Part shown: positions 35,724-45,053 of the stretch, in pieces
Layout: the number at the start of each line of letters is the position of its first letter
Numbering within the stretch: position 1 is the stretch's first letter
Source: Burkholderiales bacterium
GTDB lineage: Bacteria > Pseudomonadota > Gammaproteobacteria > Burkholderiales > SG8-41
Assembly: GCA_030683105.1 (NCBI GenBank)
Contig: JAUXMZ010000047.1
Span: 61,907 to 125,906, forward strand
Reading direction: 5' to 3'
DNA: 64,000 nt
Program-made: the position numbers and the translations under genes
The notes under the pieces: model-generated
What the model saw: the letters and a program-made list of their open reading frames with translations, nothing else
The model's database searches: none
Told to the model about the DNA's origin: nothing

Positions 35724-35868
35724 GGTGTCAGCTCAAAAGGAATTAGTCAGACTTGTGCCCGACAAACTCCTAAAATGAAAAGCACTAAAGAGCGGGGGGA
35801 AGAACGCAGTGCAAACGGCATTTGTTCCAGTTAGGGTGGTGTTTCTACACGAAAAACCCTTTTTATTA

Positions 35869-35980
35869 AGCAGCCTGTCGCCAAAGCATCAATTAATTCT
35901 TTTTAATACCCGCTTGACGGGTACGGCGATCCGTTAACGCTACGCGTTCCGGCGAATGGAGCCAAGTCCGACAGGCTGCT
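35869..35980. repeat. inverted-repeat-bounded intergenic element
   Basis: AGCAGCCTGTCG (35869-35880) and CGACAGGCTGCT (35969-35980) are exact 12-bp inverted ends of a 112-bp segment between nadA and the EEP gene. It contains copy 2 of the 28-bp hairpin repeat. No ORF. Confidence 0.6.
35896..35923 (-). repeat. 28-bp hairpin repeat, copy 2
   Basis: Minus-strand sequence TACCCGTCAAGCGGGTATT followed by a few A residues and AGAAT, matching 19811-19838 with only a few mismatches. Confidence 0.6.
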
Positions 35981-35986
35981 AGAGGG

Positions 35987-37078
35987 TCAGGATACCGCAA
36001 GCATTCTGTCGAGAGCGATGCGGGCCAGTTTGGCTTCGTGCGGTGGAACCGTGATCTGGTTGATGATTTTGCCTTCGGCCAGGTTCTCCAGCGCCCAAGC
36101 CAGGTGCTGGGGGTCGATGCGCTGCATGGTGGAACACATGCACACCGTGGACGCCATGAACTGCACGACCTTGCCCTGCGGCTTGAATTCCTCGGCAATT
36201 CGGTTCACCAGGTTAAGCTCGGTTCCGACCAGCCAGCGACTGCCCGGAGCGCTCGCGGCGATGGTTTTGATGATGTAGTCGGTCGAGCCCACGTAATCGG
36301 AGAGTTTGCACACCTCGAAATTGCATTCCGGATGGCTGATCACCATGCCACTCGGGTTCTGCTGGCGCCAGCGCAGGATGTGCTGCGCCTGGAACATCTG
36401 GTGCACCGAGCAATGTCCCTTCCACAACAGGATCTTGGCCATCTTGATCTGTTGCGCCGTCAAGCCGCCCATCTCCTGGTCCGGATCCCATACCAGCATC
36501 TCCGACAGCGGGATATTCATCAGATATCCGGTCCAGCGGCCAAGGTGCTGATCAGGGAAAAACAGGACTTTTTCGCGCCGCGAGAAGGACCAGTCAAGGA
36601 TCTGACGGGCGTTGCTCGAAGTGCAGACGATACCGCCGTGCTCGCCGCAAAACGCCTTGATGTCGGCGGCGCTGTTGATGTAGGTCACGGGGGTGACGGC
36701 CTGATCCGGGTCAAGCACTTGCTTGAGTTCGCGCCATGCGCGTTCCACTTTCGCCAGGCTGGCCATGTCCGCCATCGAGCAACCGGCGCTCAGGTCGGGC
36801 AGGATGACCTTTTGTTCGGGCTTGGAGAGTATGTCCGCGACTTCAGCCATGAAATGAACGCCGCAAAATACGATGTACTGGGCATCGGTCTGGACCGCAA
36901 GCTTGGACAGCCTCAGTGAATCTCCGGTCAGGTCGGCATGCCGGTAGACATCGGCGCGCTGATAGTGATGGCCGAGAATTACGGCACGCTGGCCCAGCCT
37001 GGCCCGGGCGGCGAGTATGCGCTCTTGGCAGGCATCGTCCTGCAGCGGCTTGTATCGGTCGAAGGCTATTGTGCTCAC
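35987..37078 (-). CDS. nadA: quinolinate synthase NadA
   Basis: Condenses iminoaspartate with dihydroxyacetone phosphate to quinolinate in NAD synthesis, using a [4Fe-4S] cluster. 363 aa with the expected three-fold repeated layout: LGHHYQRADVYRHADLTGDS, PDLSAGCSMADMA, IVCTSSNARQILDW, HPECNFEVCKLSD and FMASTVCMCSTMQR. Conserved Cys in these blocks supply the cluster ligands. GTG start at 37078. The gene stands alone; nadB and nadC are not in the window. A palindrome at 37207 may be its operator. Confidence 0.96.
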   Translation of the reverse strand: MSTIAFDRYKPLQDDACQERILAARARLGQRAVILGHHYQRADVYRHADLTGDSLRLSKLAVQTDAQYIVFCGVHFMAEVADILSKPEQKVILPDLSAGCSMADMASLAKVERAWRELKQVLDPDQAVTPVTYINSAADIKAFCGEHGGIVCTSSNARQILDWSFSRREKVLFFPDQHLGRWTGYLMNIPLSEMLVWDPDQEMGGLTAQQIKMAKILLWKGHCSVHQMFQAQHILRWRQQNPSGMVISHPECNFEVCKLSDYVGSTDYIIKTIAASAPGSRWLVGTELNLVNRIAEEFKPQGKVVQFMASTVCMCSTMQRIDPQHLAWALENLAEGKIINQITVPPHEAKLARIALDRMLAVS

Positions 37079-37206
37079 TTGCGTCCCGTTTTCACTGAAA
37101 TGCTTAAATTAAAGAGCGAAACATTACCACAATAAGACAAAAAATCCAGCCCGAAAGATCCCGTAAATGCGTCTATTCCCTTTGCCATACATGGTTATTG
37201 CCTAGC

Positions 37207-37223
37207 CATAACAAAATGTTATG
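37207..37223. promoter_or_regulatory. palindrome upstream of nadA
   Basis: CATAACA-AAA-TGTTATG is a perfect 7-bp inverted repeat, 129 bp upstream of the nadA start and 48 bp after the nudB stop. It looks like a repressor site, but the regulator is unknown. Confidence 0.35.
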
Positions 37224-37270
37224 TGGTTCATGCCCTCACTTTGGGACCAATATCCGGATGCTCAACGCCT

Positions 37271-37717
37271 TTACGTCTTGAGCCTTTGCGGCAATTCGCG
37301 GATGACTTCGGCGTTGCTACACGAAAACACTTTGTCCGCCGCTTCGCGCCACGGCAGCCATTCGTAGCGCAGATGTTCCCTCGCCGCAAGCGTCACTGGT
37401 TGCGGCTGCGGCAACATCACACCGAACACATGCTCGGTATTGTGCGTTACACCCGGCGCGTAGCGGTGGCGCCAGCTTTGATAGATCTCATACCGGTTTT
37501 GCTTGCCCCAGTCGGCCATGCCATGATGCGCCGCATCAAGCCCGGTTTCCTCGCGCAGTTCGCGTATGGCGGTTTGCAACATTGTTTCGCCTGGGTTCTG
37601 GCTGCCCGTCACCGACTGCCAGAATCCGGGATGATCTGCGCGTTCCAGCAGCAGCACCTGCAGATCCGGCGTATACACGACCACCAACACCGATACCGGT
37701 ATCTTGTGCGCGCTCAC
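37271..37717 (-). CDS. nudB: dihydroneopterin triphosphate diphosphatase (NudB-type Nudix)
   Basis: Removes pyrophosphate from dihydroneopterin triphosphate in folate synthesis. The Nudix box reads GSQNPGETMLQTAIRELREETG (Gly42 to Gly63 region), with catalytic Glu in RELREETG. 148 aa, N-terminal IPVSVLVVVYTPDLQVLLLERADHPGFWQSVTG as in NudB. GTG start overlaps the barstar-like gene's stop by 4 nt. The aspS-nudB neighbourhood is shared by many beta- and gammaproteobacteria. Confidence 0.92.
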   Translation of the reverse strand: MSAHKIPVSVLVVVYTPDLQVLLLERADHPGFWQSVTGSQNPGETMLQTAIRELREETGLDAAHHGMADWGKQNRYEIYQSWRHRYAPGVTHNTEHVFGVMLPQPQPVTLAAREHLRYEWLPWREAADKVFSCSNAEVIRELPQRLKT

Positions 37718-38136
37718 AAGCCGGCTAACCCGCCAGTTTGATGATCAACCAGGGCCATGAAAACGGACCCCCGCTTTTCCCAGTAAGTGGCGGCATCCAT
37801 CAGGATATCAAGCAATAACTGAAACTCTTGTGGCGCCGCCCGCGCCATGGCTGCCACCTGTGTCAGATTGATCACGTACCCCGGAGCATCCCGCCACGAA
37901 AAATCCTGGAGGCAATCTGCCAGGGCATCCCAGTTGCCGCCGAATGTTTGAGGAAAGCCGAGATCCCGGCTACAGGCCACCAACAGGCTATTCTTGTCGG
38001 CGACGTGCGCCAGGTCGACGCCGAACCACGCCAGACCGGCATCATCTACGGCCTGCCGCAGTGCCGCCAGATCGGGCGGCGCCAGGTAAACACCGGAAGC
38101 CTGCGGTGTCAGCAGATCTGCGAATTTGGCTGTCAT
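37714..38136 (-). CDS. barstar-family ribonuclease inhibitor
   Basis: 140 aa, no signal peptide, so cytoplasmic. Barstar signature: the loop LGFPQTFGGNWDALADCLQDFSW (about residues 59-81) with the acidic and aromatic residues that plug the barnase active site. The gene overlaps the secreted ribonuclease gene upstream (ATGA, 4 nt) and nudB downstream (4 nt). Since its natural target family is encoded directly before it, this is very probably the immunity partner protecting the cytosol from unexported enzyme. Confidence 0.92.
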   Translation of the reverse strand: MTAKFADLLTPQASGVYLAPPDLAALRQAVDDAGLAWFGVDLAHVADKNSLLVACSRDLGFPQTFGGNWDALADCLQDFSWRDAPGYVINLTQVAAMARAAPQEFQLLLDILMDAATYWEKRGSVFMALVDHQTGGLAGL

Positions 38137-38528
38137 TCCCGAATGCGTCTGAAACTCGCGTAATGGTCATCGGTATAGTACGGCTCGCCATCCCGGCCCA
38201 CGACTATCCGCCTTGCGCCACGGCCACTGATGCCGGGTGTTTTGACCGTGTACTCGCGATAATGGCCCCGCTCGCGCAGCGGCAGCCGTTTCTCGTAATT
38301 GCCGAACGTCACGCCATCGCGCTCGTAAGCAAACGGCCCGCCCTGCTTGATGTGCCGCAGCGTCTCGCGCGCCTCGCGCGGCAGGTCGGCTACGGCAACT
38401 TCCGAAATGCCCTGCGTTACCACTGCAGGACCGGCATCGCTGCGCGCCTGGACCAACGGTAAAACGAAAGGCGCCGCGAAAAACGCCGCTATCGCGAAGG
38501 TAACGCACCAGCGCAGGATTGAGCGCAT
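38133..38528 (-). CDS. secreted guanyl-specific ribonuclease (RNase Sa/barnase family)
   Basis: 131 aa. A signal peptide covers residues 1-28 (ILRWCVTFAIAAFFAAPFVL, ending VQA). The mature part aligns with RNase Sa: GPFAYERDGVTFGNYEKRLP, then the catalytic set Glu92 in REYTV, Arg103 and Arg107 in SGRGARRIV, and His122 in DDHYASF. It cleaves RNA after G. Encoded in the aspS transcription direction, 49 bp after aspS, and overlapping its barstar partner. Possible uses are nutrient scavenging, competition or self-regulation; none is shown by sequence. Confidence 0.92.
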   Translation of the reverse strand: MRSILRWCVTFAIAAFFAAPFVLPLVQARSDAGPAVVTQGISEVAVADLPREARETLRHIKQGGPFAYERDGVTFGNYEKRLPLRERGHYREYTVKTPGISGRGARRIVVGRDGEPYYTDDHYASFRRIRE

Positions 38529-38540
38529 TTCTTTCTTTGC

Positions 38541-38572
38541 GTCCTTCGTGTCCTTTGTGTCCTTCGTGTCTA
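38541..38572. repeat. GTCCTTCGT tandem oligomer
   Basis: GTCCTTCGT, GTCCTTTGT and GTCCTTCGT follow each other between aspS and the ribonuclease gene. It resembles one arm of the oligomer-armed inverted repeats elsewhere in the window, but no opposite arm is found. Confidence 0.5.
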
Positions 38573-38577
38573 AGCTT

Positions 38578-40359
38578 TTAGTTTTTTTTCTGCTCGGGCT
38601 GTCGCAGCCGGATGTGCAGTTCGCGCAACTGCTTCTCGTCGACCGTATTGGGCGCCTGCGTCAGCAGGCACTGGGCACGCTGCGTCTTGGGAAACGCAAT
38701 TACATCGCGTATCGACTCGGCCCCCGCCATCATGGTCACGATGCGGTCAAGCCCGAACGCGATGCCGCCATGCGGCGGCGCCCCATATTGCAGGGCCTTG
38801 AGCAGAAAGCCGAATTTGGCCTCGGCTTCTTCGGGACCGATATTGAGCGCCGTAAATACCTTGGACTGCACGTCCTGGCGATGGATACGGACCGAACCGC
38901 CGCCGATTTCCCAGCCGTTCAGTACCATGTCGTGCGCAATGGCGCGTGCCGCGCCGGGATTGGTTTCGAGCAGGTCCTCGTGTCCGGCCGCAGGCGAGGT
39001 GAACGGATGGTGCATCGCCACCCAGCGATTCTCCTCGTCGTCGCGCTCGAACATGGGGAAATCGAGCACCCACAATGGACGCCATCCGGTTTCGGCCAGT
39101 CCGCGCGCATGACCGACCTTGGCGCGCAGGGCGCCCAGCGCCTCGTTGACTATCTTGGCCTTGTCGGCGCCGAAGAACACGAGATCGCCATTCTGCGCAC
39201 CAGTGCGCTCGAGTATCGTGTTGACGGTGGTCTGCGGCAGGAACTTCAGTATCGGTGATTGCAGCCCTTCGGCGCCTTTGCCCAGATCGTTGACCTTGAT
39301 GTAGGCCAGCCCTTTGGCGCCATAGATCTTGACGAACTCGGTGTAATCGTCGATTTCCTTGCGGGACAGCTCGCCGCCACGCGGCACCCGCAGCGCGGCC
39401 ACGCGGCCATCCTTCATCTGCGCAGCTTCCCGGAACACCTTGAACTCGACGTCTTTCATCGCGTCGGTCAGCTCGGTGAGCGTCAGCGGCACGCGCAGAT
39501 CGGGTTTATCGGATCCGTAGAGCCGCATGGCATCGTCGTAAGACATGCGCGGAAACGGATTCGCCAGATCGATATCCAGCACGTCCTTGAACACGACGCG
39601 AATCAACTCCTCCATCAGCTCGATGATTTCATCCTGGCTAAGGAAGGACGTTTCAATATCGATCTGGGTGAATTCCGGCTGGCGGTCGGCGCGCAGGTCT
39701 TCATCGCGAAAACATTTCACAATCTGGTAATAGCGGTCGAAACCGGAAATCATCAGCAGCTGCTTGAACAATTGCGGCGACTGCGGCAGCGCGAAAAAAT
39801 TGCCCGCTTGAACACGCGACGGCACCAGGTAATCGCGGGCGCCTTCCGGCGTCGAGCGCGTCAGCATCGGCGTTTCGATGTCGATGAAACCGTGGCGATC
39901 GAGGAAATTGCGCACCGCCAGCGCCGTCTTGTAACGCAGCCGCAGATTATTCTGCATCTGCGGCCGGCGCAGGTCGAGGAAGCGGTACTCGAGGCGCACG
40001 TTCTCAGAAAGATGCTCGTCATCCATCATGAACGGCGGCGTGAGCGACGGGTTGAGGATGTCTATGGTCTGCGCCAGAACCTCGATTTCGCCGCTGCCCA
40101 GGTTGGTATTTACCGTGCCCGCCGGCCTCTCCCGTACCAGGCCGGTCACCCTGATCACATACTCGTGACGCAGTTTATCGGCGCTCTGGAACGTTGCCGG
40201 ATTGTCAGGGTCGCACACGATCTGCACCAGCCCCTCGCGGTCGCGCAGATCAATGAAAATAACGCCGCCATGGTCACGGCGGCGGTGTACCCAGCCATGC
40301 AGGGTAACGGTTTGTCCGAGGTGTTTGCGGCTGATCTGGCCGCAGTAATCGCTGCGCAT
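38578..40359 (-). CDS. aspS: aspartyl-tRNA synthetase
   Basis: 593 aa class II enzyme of bacterial type. N-terminal OB anticodon-binding domain ([26 protein letters not shown]), catalytic motif 2 in [21 protein letters not shown], the bacterial GAD insert domain in the middle (residues about 285-420), and motif 3 [15 protein letters not shown]. Whether it is discriminating or also charges tRNA-Asn cannot be read here. It heads a minus-strand set running through the ribonuclease, barstar and nudB genes, preceded by DUF502. Confidence 0.97.
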   Translation of the reverse strand: MRSDYCGQISRKHLGQTVTLHGWVHRRRDHGGVIFIDLRDREGLVQIVCDPDNPATFQSADKLRHEYVIRVTGLVRERPAGTVNTNLGSGEIEVLAQTIDILNPSLTPPFMMDDEHLSENVRLEYRFLDLRRPQMQNNLRLRYKTALAVRNFLDRHGFIDIETPMLTRSTPEGARDYLVPSRVQAGNFFALPQSPQLFKQLLMISGFDRYYQIVKCFRDEDLRADRQPEFTQIDIETSFLSQDEIIELMEELIRVVFKDVLDIDLANPFPRMSYDDAMRLYGSDKPDLRVPLTLTELTDAMKDVEFKVFREAAQMKDGRVAALRVPRGGELSRKEIDDYTEFVKIYGAKGLAYIKVNDLGKGAEGLQSPILKFLPQTTVNTILERTGAQNGDLVFFGADKAKIVNEALGALRAKVGHARGLAETGWRPLWVLDFPMFERDDEENRWVAMHHPFTSPAAGHEDLLETNPGAARAIAHDMVLNGWEIGGGSVRIHRQDVQSKVFTALNIGPEEAEAKFGFLLKALQYGAPPHGGIAFGLDRIVTMMAGAESIRDVIAFPKTQRAQCLLTQAPNTVDEKQLRELHIRLRQPEQKKN

Positions 40360-40416
40360 AATTGAGGTAAGCGGATGAAAATTAAGGATTGAAAAACACG
40401 GAATGGGGCAACCGCC

Positions 40417-41067
40417 TCATTCCTGCTGAGTGTTCGCCTGCGGTGCCTGGTTTCCGCGGCGGACAGAAGCCGTCTTGCTCCCGGGCGATACCACGCCCAT
40501 GGAGATGACGTACTTGAGCGCCTCGTCGATGCTCATCTCGAGCTCGATCACGTCGGCTTTGGGCATCATCAGAAAGAATCCGGAAGTCGGATTGGGTGTG
40601 GTCGGGACATAGACGCTGACGAAATCGCCCCGGAGATGATTGGCAACATCGCCACCGGGTATCCCGGTCTGAAACGCGATAGTCCACGATCCCTGGCGCG
40701 GATACTGCACCAGAAGCGCCTTGCGGAAAGCCTGTCCCGAAGGGGAAAACAGGGTATCGCTGACTTGTTTGACGCCGTTGTAGATGGAATTCACCACCGG
40801 GATGCGCGCCAGCACCCCTTCCCAGAACCGCACCATCCGCTGGCCGATAAAATTAGCGGCAAGCAGTCCGGTCAGAAATACGACGAGCAGGGTCAACAAC
40901 ACACCCAGGCCGGGGATGTGCACACCCAGCCACTTCTCGGTTTGCAGCGCCAGCGGCAGCAGCAGCAGGGTCTGATCCATGGTGCTGACCAGCAGGTTCA
41001 TCACCCACATCGTGATGACCAGCGGTACCCAGATCAGCAAACCGGTAATGAAATAGCGCTTGAACAA
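40417..41067 (-). CDS. DUF502 membrane protein
   Basis: 216 aa. Two transmembrane segments: residues 5-27 (YFITGLLIWVPLVITMWVMN) and 55-75 (GLGVLLTLLVVFLTGLLAAN). Family blocks IPVVNSIYNGVKQVSDTLF and VYVPTTPNPTSGFFLMMP are present. TTG start at 41067 fits the family start (FKRYFITGLL). Function unknown; the gene is commonly found next to fmdB and aspS. The C-terminal 35 residues are polar and variable. Confidence 0.88.
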   Translation of the reverse strand: MFKRYFITGLLIWVPLVITMWVMNLLVSTMDQTLLLLPLALQTEKWLGVHIPGLGVLLTLLVVFLTGLLAANFIGQRMVRFWEGVLARIPVVNSIYNGVKQVSDTLFSPSGQAFRKALLVQYPRQGSWTIAFQTGIPGGDVANHLRGDFVSVYVPTTPNPTSGFFLMMPKADVIELEMSIDEALKYVISMGVVSPGSKTASVRRGNQAPQANTQQE

Positions 41068-41179
41068 AGTTATCTATGCTTTCTCAACGCCAGGCACGAT
41101 GGCTTGACGTGTTGTTTGATTGAATGATGCCGGACCGATGGGGGGGTGCGCGCTGCCGAGCTTGCGCCGTCTGCGGGCG

Positions 41180-41497
41180 TCAGTTTCCCGTCGCAGCGGC
41201 TGGAGCGCTGGGGGTGGCCTCGGCTTTGGAAGCCTTGGCGTCTTCCTTATTGGCGCTTGCGACAGGCTTGGCCGGTTCTGCATCCGGCTTGGCTTGTTCT
41301 GTTTTCGGCTTTGATCCATTCTTGAAATCAGTGACATACCAGCCGCTGCCCTTCAACTGAAAACCGGCGGCAGTCACCATCTTGCCAAACGTCCCTTTAT
41401 TGCATTCCGGGCAAACGGTCAGCGGCGCGTCACTCATACGCAGCAGGTACTCTTTCTGGTACCCGCAGGAAGCGCAACGATACTCATAAATCGGCAT
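41180..41497 (-). CDS. FmdB family zinc-ribbon protein with Ala/Lys/Pro tail
   Basis: 105 aa. Starts MPIYEYRCASCGYQ; the Cys pairs CASC and CPEC form a zinc ribbon in residues 1-45, then GSGWYVTDF, the conserved FmdB end. The last 40 residues are a low-complexity tail (KPDAEPAKPVASANKEDAKA) absent in short family members. Suggested to be a transcription or regulatory factor, unproven. ATG 41497 is preferred over the longer frame. First gene of the fmdB-DUF502-aspS series. Confidence 0.9.
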   Translation of the reverse strand: MPIYEYRCASCGYQKEYLLRMSDAPLTVCPECNKGTFGKMVTAAGFQLKGSGWYVTDFKNGSKPKTEQAKPDAEPAKPVASANKEDAKASKAEATPSAPAAATGN

Positions 41498-41654
41498 CAC
41501 AACCCCTAAAATCACAAAAAGTCATTATACCTTAACCGGTTACGAATCGTGAATGCCGATGGACGCGTGTCCGGGGACTGCACCCGAGAACCCAATCGTT
41601 CCGGCAGCACGTAAAGCTTGGCGCAACGGGCCAGGAACCGGCAAAATCGGGAAC

Positions 41655-42821
41655 ATGACTCATACATCCGCATTCCACATGAATATCAAATCGTTAAATT
41701 CTCCCTGGCAACGCCTGGCACACACTGGCCTCGCCGCCTTCGTCGGCGCAATGATCTCGTGGCCGGTTGCAGCCGCCGATGAAACCGGCAGCGTGGCCAA
41801 CGTCTATCTGGCCGGCGCCGAAGCGCATACCGAGGGTCCGATTCCCGGCGATCTGGTCGCTGCGGCCGGCCGTATCAGAGTCGACCATGCGGTCAATGGC
41901 GACTCGGTGCTCGCTGCCGGCTCAATAGAGGTCTACGGCAAAATCGGCGACGATCTGCGGGCCGCGGGCGGCGTAATCGGCGTCTCCAGCCACGTCGGCG
42001 GCGAAGCCCTGCTCGCCGGTGGCAGCGTCTCGCTCGGCCCCCATTCTGAAATCAATGGCCGGGTCTGGATAGTCGGCAACGACATCGTCATCGGTGGACG
42101 GCTGCATAATGGCCTCAAGATTTATGGCAAGAACGTATTGGTGCTGGGCGAAGTGACCGGCCCCGTCGAAATCAATGCTGAAAAGATTGAAATCCTCGGC
42201 ACGGCGCGCATTCTGGGCGATGTCACTTATTCCAGCAATCACGAAATCAAAATCGATCCCAATGCCAGGATCACCGGCAGCGTTGTGCGCCAACCCGGAA
42301 CATTCGAGTTTTACCACCCGCATGTGGAATTCCCGGCATGGACAGCCTTCCGCCCGTTGCTGCTGCTCGGCTTGCTGGCCGCCGGAACACTGTTGTACGC
42401 GGCGTTTCCGCGCTTCACCCTGACTACAGCCCGGACCATCAGCGCATCACCGCTTAAAAGCGTAGGTCTCGGTGCCGCGATTTTCTTCAGCCTGCCGCCG
42501 GTCATTCTGCTGTTGGTCATCACCATCATCGGCATCCCGATTGCCATGGCATTGCTTGCGCTGTACGCTACAGGGCTGTTGATCGGTTATTTGGCTGTCG
42601 CGTTCTTCATTGGCAACGCGCTGCTAAACGCCGCGCGCCGGCACCAGCCGGCCCCCGGTTTTGGCTGGCGCATAGGCGCGCTCGCCGTGGCGCTGGTCAT
42701 CTTGATGCTGGCGCGCCATCTGCCCTATATCGGTGACCTGCTCATCTTCGTGGCGCTGTTCGCGGGCGTTGGTGCGATCGTGCTGCAGGCTTTCAGCAAC
42801 TACGCCAGCCGCGCTGCATGA
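41655..42821 (+). CDS. bactofilin-like beta-solenoid protein with C-terminal membrane domain
   Basis: 388 aa. A signal or anchor segment (residues about 18-40), then repeats of short beta strands with alternating Gly/hydrophobic pattern (GDLVAAAGRIRVDHAVNGDS, GKIGDDLRAAGGVIGVSSHV, GVIGVSSHVGGEALLAGGSV) like polymer-forming/bactofilin domains, to about residue 210. The C-terminal 150 residues contain four or five hydrophobic helices (LLLLGLLAAGTLLYAAF; VILLLVITIIGIPIAMALLA). Start uncertain between 41655 and 41679. The stop overlaps the acetate kinase start (ATGA). Function unknown; envelope location inferred. Confidence 0.75.
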   Translation: MTHTSAFHMNIKSLNSPWQRLAHTGLAAFVGAMISWPVAAADETGSVANVYLAGAEAHTEGPIPGDLVAAAGRIRVDHAVNGDSVLAAGSIEVYGKIGDDLRAAGGVIGVSSHVGGEALLAGGSVSLGPHSEINGRVWIVGNDIVIGGRLHNGLKIYGKNVLVLGEVTGPVEINAEKIEILGTARILGDVTYSSNHEIKIDPNARITGSVVRQPGTFEFYHPHVEFPAWTAFRPLLLLGLLAAGTLLYAAFPRFTLTTARTISASPLKSVGLGAAIFFSLPPVILLLVITIIGIPIAMALLALYATGLLIGYLAVAFFIGNALLNAARRHQPAPGFGWRIGALAVALVILMLARHLPYIGDLLIFVALFAGVGAIVLQAFSNYASRAA

Positions 42822-43999
42822 GCGACCAGATACTCGTCCTTAACTCGGGCTCGTCCAGCATCAAGTTTGCGCTGTTTACCGCGACAGACAACCCGCTCCG
42901 CGTACTACAGGGAACAATTTCCGGGCTGGGCGCCACCCCCACCTTCAGCGCTTGCGACGCGACTGCGAAACCGCTTATTGCCGAGCTGCCCGCGGGCAGC
43001 ACCGCACGCCCACTGACCCACGAGTCGGCTCTTGGCTGGCTGTTCAACTGGCTGGACACCCACGGCCACAGTCAGCGCATGCTCGGTGCAGGTCACCGCG
43101 TCGTGCACGGCGGCGAGCGCTACGCTGAACCGGTGCGGATAGACGCCGGCGTACTCGCCGGGCTCGAACAACTGGTGCCCATGGCACCGCTGCACCAGCC
43201 ACACAATCTCGCAGCGATCCGCGCGCTCATGGAACTGCAACCGCAGTTGCCGCAGGCGGCCTGTTTCGACACCGCTTTTCATCGTATCCAGCCGGCGCTG
43301 GCGCAACACTTTGCGCTGCCACGCGAAATCACGGCCAGCGGTGTCCGGCGCTACGGTTTTCACGGCCTCTCGTACGAGCACATCGCCAGCGTAATGCCGG
43401 CACACCTGGGCACACGGGCCGATGGCCGCATCATCGCCGCCCACCTCGGTAACGGCGCGAGCATGTGTGCGCTTCTCCAGCGCAGAAGCATCGCCAGCAC
43501 CATGGGATTCACCGCACTCGACGGATTGATGATGGGCACCCGCTGCGGCGCTATCGACCCCGGTGTACTGTTCTATCTGATGCGCGAAAAAGCCATGACC
43601 GCTGACGAGGTCGAAGACCTGCTCTACCGCCGCTCGGGTCTGCTCGGGGTATCGGGTCTGAGCAGTGACATGCGCGAACTGGAGGCGAGCAGCGACCCGC
43701 GCGCCAGAGAGGCAATCGAACTTTTCGTTTATCGCGCCGCACGCGAAGTGGGCTCGCTTGCCGCCGCACTGGGCGGGCTTGATGCGCTGGTGTTCACGGG
43801 CGGCATCGGCGAACGCTCGACTCGGGTGCGGGCGATGATCTGCGAACAATCCCGCTGGCTCGGCATCGAACTCGATCCGGATGCCAACCGCGCCCATTCC
43901 ACGCTGATCAGTTCTCAGGCAAGCCGGGTTGCAGTTTGCGTCATTCCCACAGACGAGGAAGTCGTGATTGCGCGGCATGCGTATCGACTGCTGGCCTGA
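42818..43999 (+). CDS. ackA: acetate/propionate kinase
   Basis: 393 aa ASKHA-fold kinase converting acetyl phosphate and ADP to acetate and ATP (or the reverse). Signatures: ILVLNSGSSSIKFALF at the N-terminus, GHRVVHGGERY, CFDTAFHRIQPALAQHFALP, AAHLGNGASMCAL, TMGFTALDGLMMGTRCGAIDP (in two pieces) and LVFTGGIGERSTRVR. It overlaps the upstream bactofilin-like gene by 4 nt. No phosphotransacetylase gene is adjacent. It may serve acetate, propionate or another short-chain acid. Confidence 0.93.
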   Translation: MSDQILVLNSGSSSIKFALFTATDNPLRVLQGTISGLGATPTFSACDATAKPLIAELPAGSTARPLTHESALGWLFNWLDTHGHSQRMLGAGHRVVHGGERYAEPVRIDAGVLAGLEQLVPMAPLHQPHNLAAIRALMELQPQLPQAACFDTAFHRIQPALAQHFALPREITASGVRRYGFHGLSYEHIASVMPAHLGTRADGRIIAAHLGNGASMCALLQRRSIASTMGFTALDGLMMGTRCGAIDPGVLFYLMREKAMTADEVEDLLYRRSGLLGVSGLSSDMRELEASSDPRAREAIELFVYRAAREVGSLAAALGGLDALVFTGGIGERSTRVRAMICEQSRWLGIELDPDANRAHSTLISSQASRVAVCVIPTDEEVVIARHAYRLLA

Positions 44000-44064
44000 C
44001 GCCGTCCGTGCTATTCACGGTATGATGCCAGGCGTCGACTGAAGTGATCCTGAAAATTACGAAC

Positions 44065-44988
44065 ATGAAAATACTCGTCCTGGGCGCCGGCGGCATCGGC
44101 GGATATTTCGGCGGGCGACTCGCGGCCGCCGGCGCCGACGTTACCTTTCTGGTGCGCCCGCGCCGTGCCGAACAACTGAAACAAAACGGCCTGGTGATCA
44201 AGAGCCCGCGCGGCAACCTGCGACTATCGGTTGCCACCGTGCTCGCTGAACAGCTGCAGCCGGGTTACGACCTCGTCTTTCTCACCTGCAAAGCCTACGA
44301 TCTCCCCGTGGCGGTCGCTGCCATCGCGCCCGCCATGGGACCGCACACAGCGGTCTTGCCTGCGCTCAACGGCATCCTGCATCTCGATGTTTTGAATGGA
44401 AATTTTGGAAACGACCGAGTGCTCGGCGGACTGGCCCAGATTGCGGCCACGCTGACGCCCGAAGGCGAAATTCATCATCTGAGCGACTTTCATGCGCTCA
44501 CTTTCGGCGAACTTTCGGGCCAGCGCTCGCCGCGCTGCGAGAAATTCTCATCCCTTTGCGCCAACGCCGGTTTCTCGTCCCGCCTGTCCGATAACATCTG
44601 GCTCGAATTGTGGGAAAAGTTCGTATTCCTGTGCACGCTCGCCGGGATGACCTGTCTGATGCGCGCCAGCGTCGGTGCCATCACTCGCAGCGAGGACGGC
44701 GAAGCACTGATGCGCGAAATGTTGGAGGAATGCCGCCGGGTGGCGGCCGCGTCAGGCTATGAACCACGGCCTGAGGTACTGGCGCTGTACGGAACCAAGC
44801 TGACCGAGCGCAGCTCAGATTTCACCGCGTCCATGCTGCGCGACATCGAGCGCGGCGGCCCCACCGAGGGCGATCATATTGTCGGCGACATGCTGCGTCG
44901 GGCGCGACGCCTTGATATCGAGACCCCGTTGCTACGCGTAGCCTTTTGTCATCTGCAAGCCTACGAGGCGATGCGCGCCGCCCAATAA
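44065..44988 (+). CDS. panE: 2-dehydropantoate 2-reductase family protein
   Basis: 307 aa. NADPH site KILVLGAGGIGGYFGGRLAAAG at the start (Rossmann glycines), FLTCKAYDLPVAVAAIAP, LPALNGILHLDVL, LGGLAQIAATLTPEGEIHH and the catalytic-Lys region WLELWEKFVFLCTLAGMTCLMR. Reduces ketopantoate to pantoate for CoA, though this paralog-rich family also acts on other 2-keto acids. ATG 44065 fits the family; a longer frame from 44044 adds seven residues. Confidence 0.88.
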   Translation: MKILVLGAGGIGGYFGGRLAAAGADVTFLVRPRRAEQLKQNGLVIKSPRGNLRLSVATVLAEQLQPGYDLVFLTCKAYDLPVAVAAIAPAMGPHTAVLPALNGILHLDVLNGNFGNDRVLGGLAQIAATLTPEGEIHHLSDFHALTFGELSGQRSPRCEKFSSLCANAGFSSRLSDNIWLELWEKFVFLCTLAGMTCLMRASVGAITRSEDGEALMREMLEECRRVAAASGYEPRPEVLALYGTKLTERSSDFTASMLRDIERGGPTEGDHIVGDMLRRARRLDIETPLLRVAFCHLQAYEAMRAAQ

Positions 44989-44991
44989 GAA

Positions 44992-45011
44992 AGGCGGGCT
45001 TTTGCCCGCCT
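44992..45011. terminator. bidirectional terminator between panE and ssb
   Basis: AGGCGGGC (44992-44999) pairs with GCCCGCCT (45004-45011) around TTTT. It lies 3 bp after the panE stop and 42 bp after the convergent ssb stop. Confidence 0.65.
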
Positions 45012-45053
45012 GCCCCTTCACTCCTTACCCTTCACTCTTAGCCCCTCACGGGT

